From NCBI GenBank assembly GCA_037013495.1, contig CM072801.1, positions 21,355,501 to 21,419,500 of the forward strand: DNA of 64,000 nucleotides, read 5' to 3'. Positions within the stretch are counted from its first letter, which is position 1; the number at the start of each line of letters is the position of its first letter. Under the pieces are notes generated by a model, which was given only the letters and a program-made list of their open reading frames with translations, was not told where the DNA came from and searched no databases. The translations under genes and the position numbers were made by a program. Source of the DNA: Hippophae tibetana (taxonomy: Eukaryota; Streptophyta; Magnoliopsida; Rosales; Elaeagnaceae). Of this stretch, positions 10,201-21,599 are shown one piece after another.

Positions 10201-13200
10201 CTTGCCAACCAAACAACTGAGAATGGAGGAAAGACTGTAGGTGGGCTTTTGCAGGAACCTTGTAATTTGCTAAAAGATGCAACTTCAGTTGGGAATTCAG
10301 AAGTTGTTTCTGCTTTTCTGCCAAATGATCATCAACTTCCTCCAAGACCTACCAAACAACATCATGCTGTATCTGTATCTGAAATGCCAGGGCAAGGGGT
10401 GCCTATGCATAATACTAATGGTGGAAGTATACGAGGCACATCTTCTGTGAAACCAAACATTCTGAACACCCCTCCCGCTTTCTTAGAAGTAGGAGTCAAT
10501 GCATCAGAGCAAATGAAAATGAACAATTTCAATTTGAATGACATATATGTTGACTCAGATGATGGAATGGAAGATCCTGAGAGGTCACCAGGGCCTACGA
10601 ATTTAAGGACTAGTTCTCATGAGTTCCCCTCATGGGCACAACAAGATTCCCATCAGTCAAGTCCACCTCACATAAGTAGAAATTCAGATTCAGCATCTCC
10701 CCAGTCACCCTCTAGTTCCAACGGAGAAGCTCAGGTATACTAATTTAGCCTGTATAACATATATATGAATTAAAAAAATGCTTTAATATTTCCTTTCTTT
10801 AATACTTCTATTAGCCTCACACTGCTTCCATATTTTCTTTTGGGTTGCATCTGTTTCACTAAGATTTTACTGGAAAATAATTTTTTTTTTATGTTCATAA
10901 TGGATTGAATAGCTGGGTTGTGTTCCCTATTTATTATACTTATAATTAATTCTCTCTCAGAAAATATGGATGCTGTACCAATTCCTCTTGCAAAGGCCAT
11001 CTTTTCTTTTTTATGATTGAAATTTTCAATTATTCCTTTGTTTACATGGTTGTTTGCTCATGATGGGCTTTCTTCTAGCAATTAACTTATTTTTCTATTC
11101 CATTGCTCCAGAGTCGCACTGATCGCATTGTTTTCAAGCTCTTTGGGAAAGTGCCAAATGATTTTCCTCTTGTCCTACGTGCACAGGTACTTTTTTAATT
11201 GTCAAACAGGCCAAGAAAATGTGTTTTCTGTTGCTTATGTTAGGAAGTTATTTTTAAACTTCCAGATTCTTGACTGGCTATCACACAGTCCTACTGATAT
11301 TGAGAGCTACATCAAGCCGGGTTGTATTGTTCTTACAATTTATCTACATCAGGTTGAGGCAGCATGGGAAGAAGTAAGTTCTCCTTGCAGCAAACTGCTG
11401 ATTTGCATCTCTATATATGTGCTCCTTTTTGAGCCTGCATCCATGGACTTAGACTTACAACTCTTTGTTTCCTTTTACAGCTTTGTTATGACCTCAGCTC
11501 CAACTTGACTAGGCTTCTGGATGTCTCAAATGATACTTTCTGGAGAACTGGATGGGTTTGTATCAGGGTGCAGCATCAAATAGCTTTTATTTATGATGGT
11601 TTGTTCAGCTTCAATTTATTAGTTTTTTAAACTGCAAAAGATGTTAGTAACTTAGCATCTTGACTATGTTAACTCCTTTTGTGGTGGGAAAAAAACGGCA
11701 TGATTAGAATAAAATTGGTGCTGCAGGTCAAGTTGTTATAGATGCATCCTTACCTATCAGAAGTAGTACCTACAGCAGAATTTTAAGTGTCAAACCAATT
11801 GCAATATCTGCATCTGAGAGGGCCCAGTTTTCAGTTAGAGGCATTAATCTTACTCGACCATCAACTAGGTATTTATATCCCATTTACTTTTTCTGTGTGA
11901 GTATCAGGACTGATATCTCAGTTTTAGTTATATTTAACATGCACCAGAACCTTGTAATATAGTATAGTCTATGTTAAACATATAGGGCTACTAGTCTACT
12001 ACCTCTAGCATTTTATGTTTAACAACCCTTCTTTTTCAGGTTATTTTGTGCCCTAGAAGGGAAGTATCTTGTTGAAGAATCCACTCATGAGTTAATTAAT
12101 GGTGTTGATGGGTTCAAGGAGCGTGATGAGCAATGTCTCAACTTTTTTTGTTCCATCCCTGACTTGGTTGGACGAGGATTTATAGAGGTGGTGTTTTCTT
12201 TTAATTTTTGTATCGCTATCTTGTTTAGTCATTGAATGATGAAGTGAATGAATTACTTCATTTTCCCTTTTTCAAATTGCAAACCAAGCAGGCCCCTGAA
12301 CGTTATCCTGGTTCTTGTATGTTGTGTGTTTGTACATTTGAATGAATCTTTTGCTTCGTGCAATTTTGACTAGTTGCTTACCCATTGGCTAAATCTGTTC
12401 GTCGAGAAAAGGAACTCATACCAACTATTTGTCTCACTCACATCATATAAGAAAATTATTGAGAGGATGGTAGAAGATATTTTTTCTAACCAGTCATTGT
12501 TTTAATTTTTTGGTTCATGGAAACTACTCATATTTATGAAAACTAGTAAATAGTATAAAGCTGTTTCAAACATCATTACGTTTACCTTCTCATTATATAT
12601 GGAGGTGAAGATTACATTACTTTTTCTTCCATAGTTTTATTGTTTCTTTCCATGATTTTGCTTATGCTCTCACTCAATCTGAACATCGTGCTAAATTCCT
12701 CTTTTTGGTCTATCTTCTCTGTTGATACCAGCGGTGATGTTAACAGTAACAGATAATATTAAGCATATAGTGCTCCTTTAAGCTGAGATTTTTTTCCCTT
12801 GAATTTATCCAGATTGAAGATCAAGGTCTCAGTAGCAGTTTCTTTCCATTTATAGTCGCAGAAGAAGATGTTTGTTCAGAGATTTGTATGCTTGAGAATG
12901 TCTTGGAGTGTGCTGAACCTGACACAGAGGTTGGGGGAGTTGTCAAAATTGACACTAGAAATCAAGCCTTAGATTTCATTCATGAAATGGGCTGGCTCCT
13001 TCATAGAAGTCAGTTGAAGTCGAGATTGGGTGACTTGGATCCTAATGCTGATCGTTTTACTTTAAAGCGTTTCAAATGGCTTATGGAGTTCTCCATGGAT
13101 CATGATTGGTGTGCTGTAGTGAGAAAACTATTAGACATTCTTCTTGATGGAAATATTGGCACAGGAGAGCATCCTTCCCTTGGTCTTGCATTGTTGGAGA

Positions 13201-14213
13201 TGGGTCTTCTCCACAGGGCTGTCCGGAGAAACAGTAGGCTTCTGGTGGAGGCTCTCTTGAGATATGTGCCTAAGAAAGTTTCAGATAAATTAGAGTCTGA
13301 AGACAAGGAGATGTTTAACAGAGATGATAGCAGCTTATTTAGGCCTGATGTTTTAGGTCCTGGTGGTTTAACTCCTCTACACATTGCAGCAGGAAAAGAT
13401 GATTCAGAGGATGTACTGGATGCACTAACTAATGATCCTAGAAAGGTAAATCTTGTATTATTTTACGCTCCAACATCCAGAGAATGGTATGCTGATGCAT
13501 CTGACTTATACTTTCCTTTCTAGAGTACTTTCTTTTGCATCCATGTTAGGTATGTAACCAATATTAGTAATTTGGAATGATAAAACTTTAATTAAAATGG
13601 ATAGTCTAATCTGTATTCATTGTAACCAGTGTTACATTGATATGATTGATTAGTTGCAAGAAACTGAAAATATTTCACTATCCTTCAATCTTTGCACACA
13701 GAAAGAAAAGTTAAGAGTCGTTTTACCGTCTAATGATGATAAATAATTTAAGACTTGGTTGGTGTGGTTCAGGTTGGGGTTGAAGCATGGAAGAGTGCTC
13801 GTGACAGCACAGGCTGTACTCCTGAAGATTATGCACGATTGCGTGGCCATTACTCTTACATCCACCTTGTTCAAAGGAAAATGAAGAAGAGATCTGCACC
13901 TGGGCATGTGGTAATTGACATACCTAATGTTGATAACAGCAGCAGTACGAATCAGAAGCAGAAGGAGTCAATAAGCAGTTTCGAGATGGGAACGCCTGAA
14001 TTAAGATCTGGCATGAGACAATGCAAGCGATGTGATCAGAAACTGGCCTATGGACTGGGCAGCAGGTCCTTGTTGTACAGGCCAGCAATGCTGTCAATGT
14101 TGGCCATAGGCGCAGTTTGTGTATGTGTGGCCCTTCTATTTAAAAGCTCTCCAGAAGTACTGTATGTGTTCCAGCCCTTCAGATGGGAGTTGTTGGAGTA
14201 TGGAACCAGCTGA
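4072..14213 (+). CDS. SPL1/12: SPL1/SPL12-type squamosa promoter-binding-like transcription factor, exons 2-10 (5' end off window)
   Basis: Nine coding exons are supported by GT-AG sites, phase and family motifs: 4072-4253, 10145-10734, 11112-11186, 11266-11373, 11481-11598, 11727-11868, 12040-12187, 12813-13445, 13773-14213. All phases join without a stop, giving about 811 residues to the TGA at 14211-14213. The order is: second half of the SBP zinc-finger DNA-binding domain with its basic nuclear signal; a Ser/Pro-rich region; the conserved long-SPL central region; an ankyrin-like stretch; and a C-terminal hydrophobic helix. Full-length relatives are about 880-1000 residues, so exon 1 (N-terminus and first zinc site) should lie to the left. 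It should act in the nucleus on GTAC-core promoter sites. Long SPL1/12-type genes usually lack a miR156 site, and I saw none. Retrotransposons fill both upstream introns. Confidence 0.93.
4804..4808. repeat. Target-site duplication GATAT, left copy (Copia-B)
   Basis: GATAT directly precedes the 5' LTR (TGTAGG...) and recurs directly after the 3' LTR at 9917-9921. Confidence 0.85.
4809..5023 (+). repeat. 5' LTR of Copia-B
   Basis: It starts TGTAGGAAATCAATC and ends CATAAAACTTCA. It pairs with 9706-9916; the 3' halves are nearly the same, the 5' halves less so. Confidence 0.9.
5024..5035 (+). other. Primer-binding site of Copia-B
   Basis: CGGTATCAGACC directly follows the 5' LTR and is a two-base variant of the initiator-Met primer site TGGTATCAGAGC. 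Confidence 0.75.
5470..6425 (+). pseudogene. Copia-B gag
   Basis: Plus-strand frames give a Copia gag: a short N-terminal segment before 5574, [20 protein letters not shown] (from about 5610), then [19 protein letters not shown], and [10 protein letters not shown] (about 5840). A damaged zinc knuckle reads [11 protein letters not shown] with its first Cys missing (about 6260-6300), followed by a GKPSDWK tail. At least two frameshifts and several stops are present. Confidence 0.8.
6520..6900 (+). pseudogene. Copia-B aspartic protease
   Basis: The active-site motif reads WIVDSGA (DSG at 6552-6560) and is followed by a His-Thr-Thr stretch typical of Copia proteases. The frame then breaks. The enzyme would cut the gag-pol polyprotein; this copy cannot be functional. 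Confidence 0.75.
6915..7910 (+). pseudogene. Copia-B integrase region
   Basis: It begins with the pre-integrase zinc-binding segment WHFHLGHP (about 6920) and CEVCQLAKQ (about 7012). Core-domain remnants follow, with a late piece [17 protein letters not shown] (about 7650-7700) that matches the end of Copia integrases. Many stops are present. Confidence 0.7.
8160..8960 (+). pseudogene. Copia-B reverse transcriptase
   Basis: The RT start has the family marks [20 protein letters not shown] and YKARLVAKG (about 8270-8405). The catalytic YVDD box is changed to Y-I-D-E near 8777-8788. Frameshifts after 8420 scatter the rest over three frames. Confidence 0.8.
8960..9570 (+). pseudogene. Copia-B RNase H and C-terminal region
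   Basis: An open frame to 9246 reads [20 protein letters not shown], then [16 protein letters not shown]. After a stop in what would be DADWAG it continues with ARSSAK and the ICDNQS segment. This is the conserved RT/RNase H junction of Copia polyproteins. Confidence 0.8.
9695..9705 (+). other. Polypurine tract of Copia-B
   Basis: TTAAAGGGAG lies directly before the TG that starts the 3' LTR, the place where plus-strand synthesis is primed. Confidence 0.75.
9706..9916 (+). repeat. 3' LTR of Copia-B
   Basis: It starts TGTATGAATTCAATC and ends CATAAAACTTAA; the canonical terminal CA is mutated to AA. The GATAT duplication follows at 9917-9921. Confidence 0.9.
10145..10734 (+). CDS. SPL1/12: SPL exon 3: variable Ser/Pro-rich region
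   Basis: It starts after ATTGCAG and opens [19 protein letters not shown], a conserved segment directly after the SBP domain in long SPL proteins. Later residues include the acidic motif [15 protein letters not shown] and a Ser-rich tail ending GEAQ before gtatac. The open frame also extends upstream into the intron from a TTG, which is not a start. The 5.9-kb intron before it holds Copia-B. Confidence 0.93.
11112..12187 (+). CDS. SPL1/12: SPL exons 4-8: conserved central region
   Basis: Five short exons (11112-11186, 11266-11373, 11481-11598, 11727-11868, 12040-12187) encode the region conserved among long SPL proteins. Marks are [34 protein letters not shown], a Trp-rich segment with [25 protein letters not shown] and [13 protein letters not shown]. 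Phases are 0, 0, 1, 2 and 0 and all join cleanly. The molecular role of this region is not well defined in the family. Confidence 0.9.
12813..13445 (+). CDS. SPL1/12: SPL exon 9: conserved long-SPL region with ankyrin-like part
   Basis: It follows TTATCCAG and reads [20 protein letters not shown], then a helical region, then [20 protein letters not shown], an ankyrin-repeat signature (TPLHIAA). It ends at 13445 before gtaaat. The 211 codons are all open. The ankyrin-like part may serve protein contacts; that is inference. Confidence 0.93.
13773..14213 (+). CDS. SPL1/12: SPL exon 10: C-terminus with hydrophobic helix
   Basis: It starts after GGTTCAG with [20 protein letters not shown], continuing the ankyrin-like region, then a Lys/Ser-rich linker and a CKRCDQKL motif. 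The hydrophobic run [18 protein letters not shown] follows, and the end [12 protein letters not shown] is typical of the SPL1/12 type. The helix would allow membrane attachment or a protein interface; the family role is unsettled. Stop TGA at 14211-14213. Confidence 0.93.
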   Translation, partial: VGVEAWKSARDSTGCTPEDYARLRGHYSYIHLVQRKMKKRSAPGHVVIDIPNVDNSSSTNQKQKESISSFEMGTPELRSGMRQCKRCDQKLAYGLGSRSLLYRPAMLSMLAIGAVCVCVALLFKSSPEVLYVFQPFRWELLEYGTS

Positions 14214-16351
14214 GGTCCATTGACTTCCAGACAAAGGTAATGTTTTGTTTAGCTGTTTGTATGTTGTAACTTGTAAGATAGATTATACTTTAAAATTTGA
14301 GATTTGTTGTAGAACAACTCTAGAACCATGCTAGTACGGGCTCTGAACAAAACTAATATTGACTTATTTAATTATGCTATTATTATTATTATTATTGAAG
14401 GGCACTAATGGTGCTGTAATTTTAGGCAAAGTAATGCATTACTTCTATCGTTTTCAATTTGAATACGTTAGTATTATAATTTTAAAAAAATATGTATTTT
14501 AATTTAAAAAGGTGTACATAAGTCTTGTAATTTTGGGTTTTTTAGATTAAAGTGTTTCTTTTAAAATTATGTGACCTTCCCTACCTCTCATCCTATTATA
14601 TTTTTTCAAGATCGATGATGATTTGACCAAAAGTTGTAGCTAAAGATTTTTTAGAAATAGAATGTGAACGAATTTTGTCCCAGATACTAGCAGGTTATGA
14701 TAGAACATTTGCCTATATTAGAGATAAAAGTTTGGTATTGTTACAGGCTTCCAGCAAAAGCCTTGTTCGATTCCCCATCTTCAATTATATCATTTGTTTT
14801 AAAAAAATGTTTTCTACAACAGTGAAGTTGAATTCACCTGACACTTGGACAAATGCCACAACAAAAATGTATTCCTTGAAATATCAACTTGAAGATTAAA
14901 GTGAATCAGTACATCACTACAATAGTTTAGAAATTCTATGCTCGAATATGGAAGATGTATTGGATCAAACAGATAGGTGCAGATTTTGCCACTTCATTTG
15001 GCGGCCATGATAACTATAAAGTTAGGTGGGCATTGCTTTGAGCTGACCATATACGAATATTTCTCCATATAAAAAAGCATTCCGGGCAATTTTTGTTTTT
15101 CTTCTAAACGTATAGCATCAGCTAATTTCAATATTGTTTTATAGGAAATTCACAAAGTCGGTGTCGTTTAGATTTCAAAAAGTGTTTTATAGTTTTGAGA
15201 TTTAAAAAAACGACAGATTAAGAATAAATAATATTTTTTTATTAAAATATTATTTTTTACTATCACGGATTAAAATATGATAAAAAACAACCCACTAAAT
15301 ATTTTAATAATGAAATTTATTTAAGAAAAAATTAACAATATTAATATTATAACATGAAATTATTTAAATATATATATTTATTTAAAAATAAAAGAAATTA
15401 ATATTAACCGTATGTTAAAAAGAATATTTTGTAAAAAAAAATTTTTATATCATTTTACCATTATTAAATGATCAAATTTGAATCACTTTAAAGAAAAGCA
15501 TAATATTTTAATAAAAAATTATTAAAATAATATTATTTATTTTTAATTAATTTTTTTCCAAAACTAAGCAGTAGAGAACATACTTTTGAATTTGGAAGAC
15601 TAAATGCACTTTAAAATATTTTAATACAATGGAATTAACTAACACTTTTTCTCTATTTTATATTAAATGGAGAAAAAGATTTGAAAATAAATGTTCATTA
15701 ATCATCCTATTACGTTATTTTTAATATCAATTTAGTACTTGTTCTGATTTGTTTAATTCACTCAAAATAACATTATTGAAATAAATAAAATATATATATA
15801 TCTATCAATCTACCTATCTATATTATATATATATCGGTATTTAAAATATCATTTATATTTTATTAAAAAATATCAATAATATCTTTAAATTTTTTTTTGA
15901 ATAAATATCATTAATCTTTCTAAAATATCAAAACTATTTTTGATTTTAACGAAAATTAAAGATAATGGCTATTCAATGATATTTTTGAATATATTTAAAA
16001 TTGAAAGATATTTTTATCCTAAGATATTAAATAATTAATAATACTAAACTAATAACATAAAAATAAAGATATTTTTATTTTTATTTTTTCAAATATTTTA
16101 AAGAATAAAATTAGAAAAATAAATAAATTTAAATAAAATTTAATAATATTTTCATGTAATTTATTAATTAAGAAATAAAATTGAATTATATTAAAATAAA
16201 TGAATTTTTATTTATTTATCCCAAATCTTATATAATAAACTTATTTTTTGTTCTTCCAATAAAGGATTCAATTTAAATAAAATTAATGGTTGCAAGATGT
16301 AACGATAAAATAACATAATATTTTCAATTTTAACATTTAAAGTGAAATTAA
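14214..16351. other. SPL 3' flank, AT-rich, no gene
   Basis: The first several hundred bases after the SPL stop should include its 3'UTR, but no poly(A) site can be fixed. An ATT microsatellite lies at 14378-14396. The 74-codon ORF at 14675-14899 has no recognisable motif. From about 15120 the sequence is A/T runs with nothing recognisable. Confidence 0.6.
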
Positions 16352-16967
16352 TTAGGAGTGAGTAAATAATTTGATAAATCTGTTTAAATTGAGAAATCTG
16401 ATCCGATCCGTCAAGTTTGGATCAAATTGAATTGATAAATTTTATAGTCTCATAGGATTTGGATTGAAAATTATACAATTCGTTCGGATTTAAATCGAAT
16501 TCGAATTGACAGATTTTATAATTCATTGTATCCGATTTGAATCGAATTACTATTAAATTATAAATAAATGTATATTTTATTTTACATATGTTATATTTAA
16601 ATATTATACATACCATAATTATATTATATTATTATTTTAGCTTAAAATAAATATAAATATTTATAATAATTTAATAATTATGCATATATACTTATTGTTT
16701 TTAATTTTTTTAGTTATGACTATAAATAATAATATTTGTTACAAAAATATCAATTTAAAATTTAAATTTGTGTATATCATGTTTTATATATGAGAATAAT
16801 TTATAAATAAATTTCAATATAAATTTGATCTTATTCAATCTGAAAAATACGATTTATTCGTATTTGGATTGATTATATCACTATATTGGATTCAGATTAA
16901 AAATCTTCAAATGCATTCATATTAGATTGGATTAGTCAAAAACAATCAATTCACTATTCACCCCTAA
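16352..16967. mobile_element. Small terminal-inverted-repeat element T1
   Basis: It begins TTAGGAGTGAGTAAATAATT and ends with CACTATTCACCCCTAA, which is TTAGGGGTGAATAGTG on the other strand. It is AT-rich with no ORF. The interior repeats GGATT/GATTTGAAT words. A related copy in the opposite orientation lies at 33502-34028. The general look is that of hAT- or Harbinger-type MITEs, but the class is not settled. Confidence 0.6.
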
Positions 16968-17029
16968 AGCTAATAATAAAACTAACAAATTAAATTAATT
17001 TATAAAAATATAAAAATTGAAGTTATGCT

Positions 17030-17517
17030 GTGTTTGGTTGAGCTGAAAACTGAGTCAAAAATAGAATCGATTCCTAAAGGAGAAGGAATTCCCCTTTTAG
17101 GAATCATCATTCCATTATCATCTCAATTTTTTTTTTCAATTTTACCTCCACCCTAAATGTAACCCTAAACTCAAATCCCAAATCCCTAAACCCTAAATCC
17201 AAAATCCCAAAATCCCAAAATCCCAAAACCCTAAACCATAAACCATAAACCATAAACCTCAAATCCAAAAACCCAAAACCATAAACCATAAACCCCAAAT
17301 CTCAAAACCCTAAACCCAAAACCTTAAACCCTAAACACCAAATCCTAAAACCCTAAACCCTAAATCTAAAATCTCAAATCTCAAATCCTAAAATCCTAAA
17401 CCCTATTTAAAAAAGTAATAAATTTAACCCTAAACCTTAACGCACAAAACAAACAATATTGTTTCTTTTCCATTCATATTCTCATTTTGATTCCATTTCA
17501 TTCTGTGAACCAAACGC
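17030..17517. mobile_element. TL1: small inverted-repeat element with degenerate telomere-like array
   Basis: It starts GTGTTTGGTT and ends AACCAAACGC, an inverted terminal pair. Inside the left end is a mirrored AGGAGAAGGAATTCC/GGAATCATCATTCC region, then about 260 bases (17150-17410) of imperfect CCCTAAA-type words (CCCTAAAC, CCCAAAATC, ACCATAAACC). A larger relative in the opposite orientation is at 54018-55154. Confidence 0.65.
17150..17410. repeat. Degenerate (CCCTAAA)n-like array
   Basis: Many imperfect 6-8-base variants of the plant telomere unit CCCTAAA are present, but hardly two perfect units in a row. It sits inside a transposon-like element, so it is not a telomere relic by itself. 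Confidence 0.85.
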
Positions 17518-18740
17518 TACTTTAATGTTTATGGATTATTAACTTCTACTAAATTATATCGGATTATTAACTTATACTAAATTATAATTAATTTGTTTTT
17601 AATAAATATTTAATTATTATATACATATTTTATTTCTTAAATATGGTAAGTAATTTTTTTAATTATGTTAAGTATATTAAAAAGTACATTTTTAATTTTT
17701 TATAAGACATTGAAAAAATATTTATTTATTTTTTGAATTCAATAAATTGTTTAATTAATTTTTTCATCAATAAATATCAATGCTGGTGAAAAAAATTAAA
17801 CATTGTAGAAAAATAAAAATAGTGTAAAAAACTTAACAGTGAGAGAGGAAGAGACATGAATGGTAAAAGAAATAAAAAAATTAGATTAATTTTTAATATT
17901 TTTAATTTAAATTTAAATAAATTTTTATATTTATACATATTTCTTTACTTTGTTTGATTTTTATTTTTTAATTATAACAAATATAATAAATAAGTAATTT
18001 TTTTTTTACTTTATTGTTGTTAGAGAACGTTTTTCAAACATTAAAGATATTTCTGAATAAAAGAGGAAGCTCAAGAGTATAAGTAATTTTATTTTTCATA
18101 TTTTATCATAATGACACGAAAAGAAAAGTATAATAATTATGTGCTTTGCACGTGAATTTATGTTAAAAAAATAAAGCAAAAAAACAGAAAGAGAAACAAA
18201 ACAGATGACTCCAGAGTCCCGGACGAGTCCGATTCAAAAGTTTGGGGTCCTAATACGACCAAAACATTGACATCGAGTTGACAGTCATGGGACCATTGTA
18301 ACTAGTCGGTACGTGAACCCAAACACAACATATTGTCTATTTACCTTCTTCAAGATCCGTGTCGATCAATTTAAACAATGCAGTTAATTTGTTAAGACCT
18401 CCATATCAACGGAATCATGACAATGTGCCACATTATGTCTATTATTGGAATATGACATCCCATCATTTTCCACACTCGAACTTATGAATTCAGAATGTAT
18501 AACATGTATGTGTCTGAATTGGGAAGAGAGAAATGCAGTTGTCTTTAACCAGTAGGGATGTATTTGATCCAAGTTCAGTCATAGTCGGTACTCGTCGGTA
18601 ATTGTTTGTAAATGCATTTAGTTAATGTGGTGGCTTTTTTGGCCGTTGGTGTATTAGTAGCCTCCTTGTTGAGTTTTTGGTTTCTAAATAACTTCTTTGC
18701 GATTTTTGCTATATCGTGTTACTTTTATATTGGTCTTTAT
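17518..18740. other. Intergenic, no gene recognised
   Basis: The left part is AT-rich. A less AT-rich stretch at 18200-18610 carries only short ORFs (62 codons antisense at 18384-18572) without motifs. A 60-codon hydrophobic ORF at 18612-18794 runs into the Copia-C LTR and is probably chance. Confidence 0.5.
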
Positions 18741-19345
18741 TGTTATAAATTACTACTAATAAAAACGAAGTTCGGGTTTAATTTGGTTGCATAAATATAT
18801 AATTATTGGTAACAATAAAATAATAAGTAGTAAGAAAAATAAATTGTACACAATGATTTAAGTGGTTCAAATTTTTAATGTGAAAAATATATTCCATTGA
18901 AAAATCTACTAATAATCAAATGGAGATACAAACACCAATATTTAAAGAGTTTCACAAAATATATCAAAAAAACTCAAATACTCCCACAAAATAACTTCCT
19001 CTAACTTACTGATAAATTAACAAACTTCTTATTAAATCAAATATTATCATAAAAAAAGCTTATTGCATGTGACCTTTATTCTAATCTGTTCTTGATGAAG
19101 ACTTGAAGAGTAAAAATATTATCAATGATGAATATGCAGCAAGAAAATAATGGAAATTGGCAAACCCTTCTAAATTACCCCTTTTTAGAAGGAGATGGCA
19201 ATGGAAACTAGAAAACACCAAGTGAAAGGTAGGAGACTAGCTGTTGGTTCTTTGGTTGAAATCCCACACAACTTCTACTCTTTTTCTCTATTCGACAGCT
19301 ACTATTTCAGATTTGTTTCTACTCAATTTTTAACAGTAGAGGAAA

Positions 19346-19387
<42 letters not shown>

Positions 19388-19452
19388 AAAGGCAGAGGAT
19401 TTTTAATGGGCTAATAATAGTTTAGGCCTGAAGTTTTGGGTCATATTTAACA
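18741..19452 (-). repeat. 3' LTR of Copia-C
   Basis: On the plus strand it starts TGTTATAAATTACTAC and ends CATATTTAACA. It contains an (AT)n run at 19350-19384 absent from the partner at 23433-24145. Shared marker words include GAAGGAGATGGCAATG. Confidence 0.9.
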
Positions 19453-19545
19453 CATTTTTACATTGGCTCAAAACGGAAGCAAGTTCTTCAAATATGAAAT
19501 TTCTCGAATTACTAAATAACCGTCATCCAAAGCCCCGAAGGGTGG

Positions 19546-20172
19546 TCATTTACTACAAAGACCAATCAAGTCCAAGAAATGTTTGAACTTGTTAAATGGA
19601 ACTGGTTTGGTTAACATATCAATTGGATTATCTATAGTGATTATCTTATTGACAACAATAGCACCTTGAGAGACAATGTCACGAACAAAGTGATATCTGA
19701 CATCAATATGTTTAGTTCTTTCATGATACATAGTATTCTTGGTCAAGTGTATCGCACTCTGACCATCACAAAATACAACAGAAGTATCCTACTATAAATC
19801 CAAATCACAAACAAAACCTCTAAGTCAAATGGCTTTTTTCACTTCTTCTGTTGTTGTCATATATTCTACCTCTGTCGTAGACAAAGTAACTCTAGACTAT
19901 AAAGTAGCCTTCTAACTAATGACACAATGAGAAAGAGTGAAGACATAACCTATTAGAGATATTATTCTACCCATATCATCAACATAATCGGAGTCCACAT
20001 AACCAATAACACTGCAACTAGTATAAGAACTTCCATCATATACCAAACCAAAATTAGATGTGCGTCTCAAATACCGAAGTATCCATTTCACTGTTTTCCA
20101 ATGACCCTTACCAGGATTATCCATATATCTACTAACAACACTAACTGCATGTGAAATGTCTGACGAGTGCAA
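19546..20172 (-). pseudogene. Copia-C RNase H and C-terminus
   Basis: Two minus-strand frames read HSSDISHAVSVVSRYMDNPG, then VKWILRYLRRTSNFGLVYDG and GYVDSDY (20172-19912), then KHIDVRYHFVRDIVSQG (19746-19546). This is the standard Tnt1-like RNase H end. Stops separate the two pieces. Confidence 0.85.
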
Positions 20173-20314
20173 ATCATAGCGTACATCAAACTACCAACGA
20201 CACTAGCATATGGAACCTGAGATATGTACTGCTCTTCTTCTTCTTACTATGGTGACAAATCCAAAAAAAATATTAAATGCGTAACTAACGGCGTACTCAC
20301 AGGTTTAGACTCTT

Positions 20315-20968
20315 TCATACCAAAACGTTCAAGAACTTTTTCAATATAACTTTTTGAGTCAAATAAAGCTTGCCTACTTGTCTATCCCTATAAATTTTCA
20401 TGCCTAAAATTTTCTTCGCTGCACCCACATCTTTCATCTCAAACTCACCACTAAGTTGAGACTTTAATTTTTGAATCTCATACTTATCCCTAGAAGCAAT
20501 AAGCATATCATCAACATAAAGCAACAAATAGACAGATAAACCATCATGAAATCTTTTATGATAAACACAACTATCATAATCACTCCTAGAGTAACCATGA
20601 TCAATCATAAAAGAATAAAACTGCTTATACCATTGCCTAGGGAATTGCTTCAATCCATATAAAGACTTTTTCAATAAACAAACATGATCTTCCTTGCCTG
20701 GAACAACAAACCCCTCTAGTTGATGCACATATATTTGTTCCTCAAGCTCACCATGTAAGAAGACTATTTTGACATCAAACTGTTCTAATTCTATGTCAAA
20801 CAATGCAACCATAGCAAGAAACACACGAATAGAGCTATGTTTCACAACAAGTGAAAATACTTCATTGAAGTCATTACCTTTCTTTTGACAATAACCCTTT
20901 ACAACAACACTTGCCTTGAGCCTAACTGCTTCAACCTCAAGTATACATTTTTTTTCTTGAAGACCCAT
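20315..20968 (-). pseudogene. Copia-C reverse transcriptase
   Basis: A 217-codon open frame holds the Copia RT: KASVVVKGYCQKKGNDFNEV, DVKIVFLHGELEEQIY, the conserved SLYGLKQ box and an intact LLYVDDMLIA catalytic box. It is the best-preserved part of the element but has no N-terminal polyprotein context. Confidence 0.9.
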
Positions 20969-21599
20969 TTGTTTCCAACAATCTTCTAGCCCTTAGGCGG
21001 TTTCACCAATTCTTAAGTACGATTCTTATGAAGTGATTCAATCTCTTCATTCATAGCAACCAGCCACTGAACAGACTCATCACAAGTGATAGCTTCATGA
21101 TAACTAGAAGGTTCATACACCTTAATAGACTCTACCACAGACAATGCAAAAGAAACTAAGTATGTATCTATGTACATGTGAGGGCGTCAAATCTATCTTA
21201 TTCCTTTACCCTTAGCGATACTATATGGTTGCTTATGTTGCTCTTCTGCTACATTATAAGCAGAATCATCTATCTCATCTATAGATGGCTGATCTAAAGT
21301 GCTCTTTTGAACTTGACTAAGAGCTCCACTCTCAAGCTCCACATGCTCACTAACACCGTGGTCTTTATTTGCAACAATAGACTCTTTTTTTCTTTTACAA
21401 TATGGAAAACTCACCAAACTTAACATCTCTACTGATAAAAAAATTAGGTGACTTGGGTTTAATACAACATAACCTATAACCCTTCACCCCAGAAGGATAC
21501 CCCAAAATATGCATTTCAATGCCCTAGGCTCAAGTTTACCATTATTAACATGAGCATATGCAGGATACCCAAAAACTTTCAAATCAAAATAATTAGTAG

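Noticed and set aside
10126-10743. Stand-alone 205-codon gene
   Set aside because: It is SPL exon 3 plus a little intron on both sides; the TTG start lies before the splice acceptor.
12888-13523. Separate ORF as its own gene
   Set aside because: It is SPL exon 9 read on into the following intron; GTAAAT at 13446 ends the exon.
14765-14773. tRNA or SINE B-box (GTTCGATTC)
   Set aside because: No matching A-box or cloverleaf could be drawn around it.
17150-17410. True interstitial telomere or chromosome-fusion scar (also 54330-54940)
   Set aside because: Few perfect CCCTAAA units occur in a row, and both arrays lie inside units with matching inverted ends.
18612-18794. 60-codon hydrophobic ORF
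   Set aside because: Its second half lies in the Copia-C LTR that begins at 18741, so it is a junction product.
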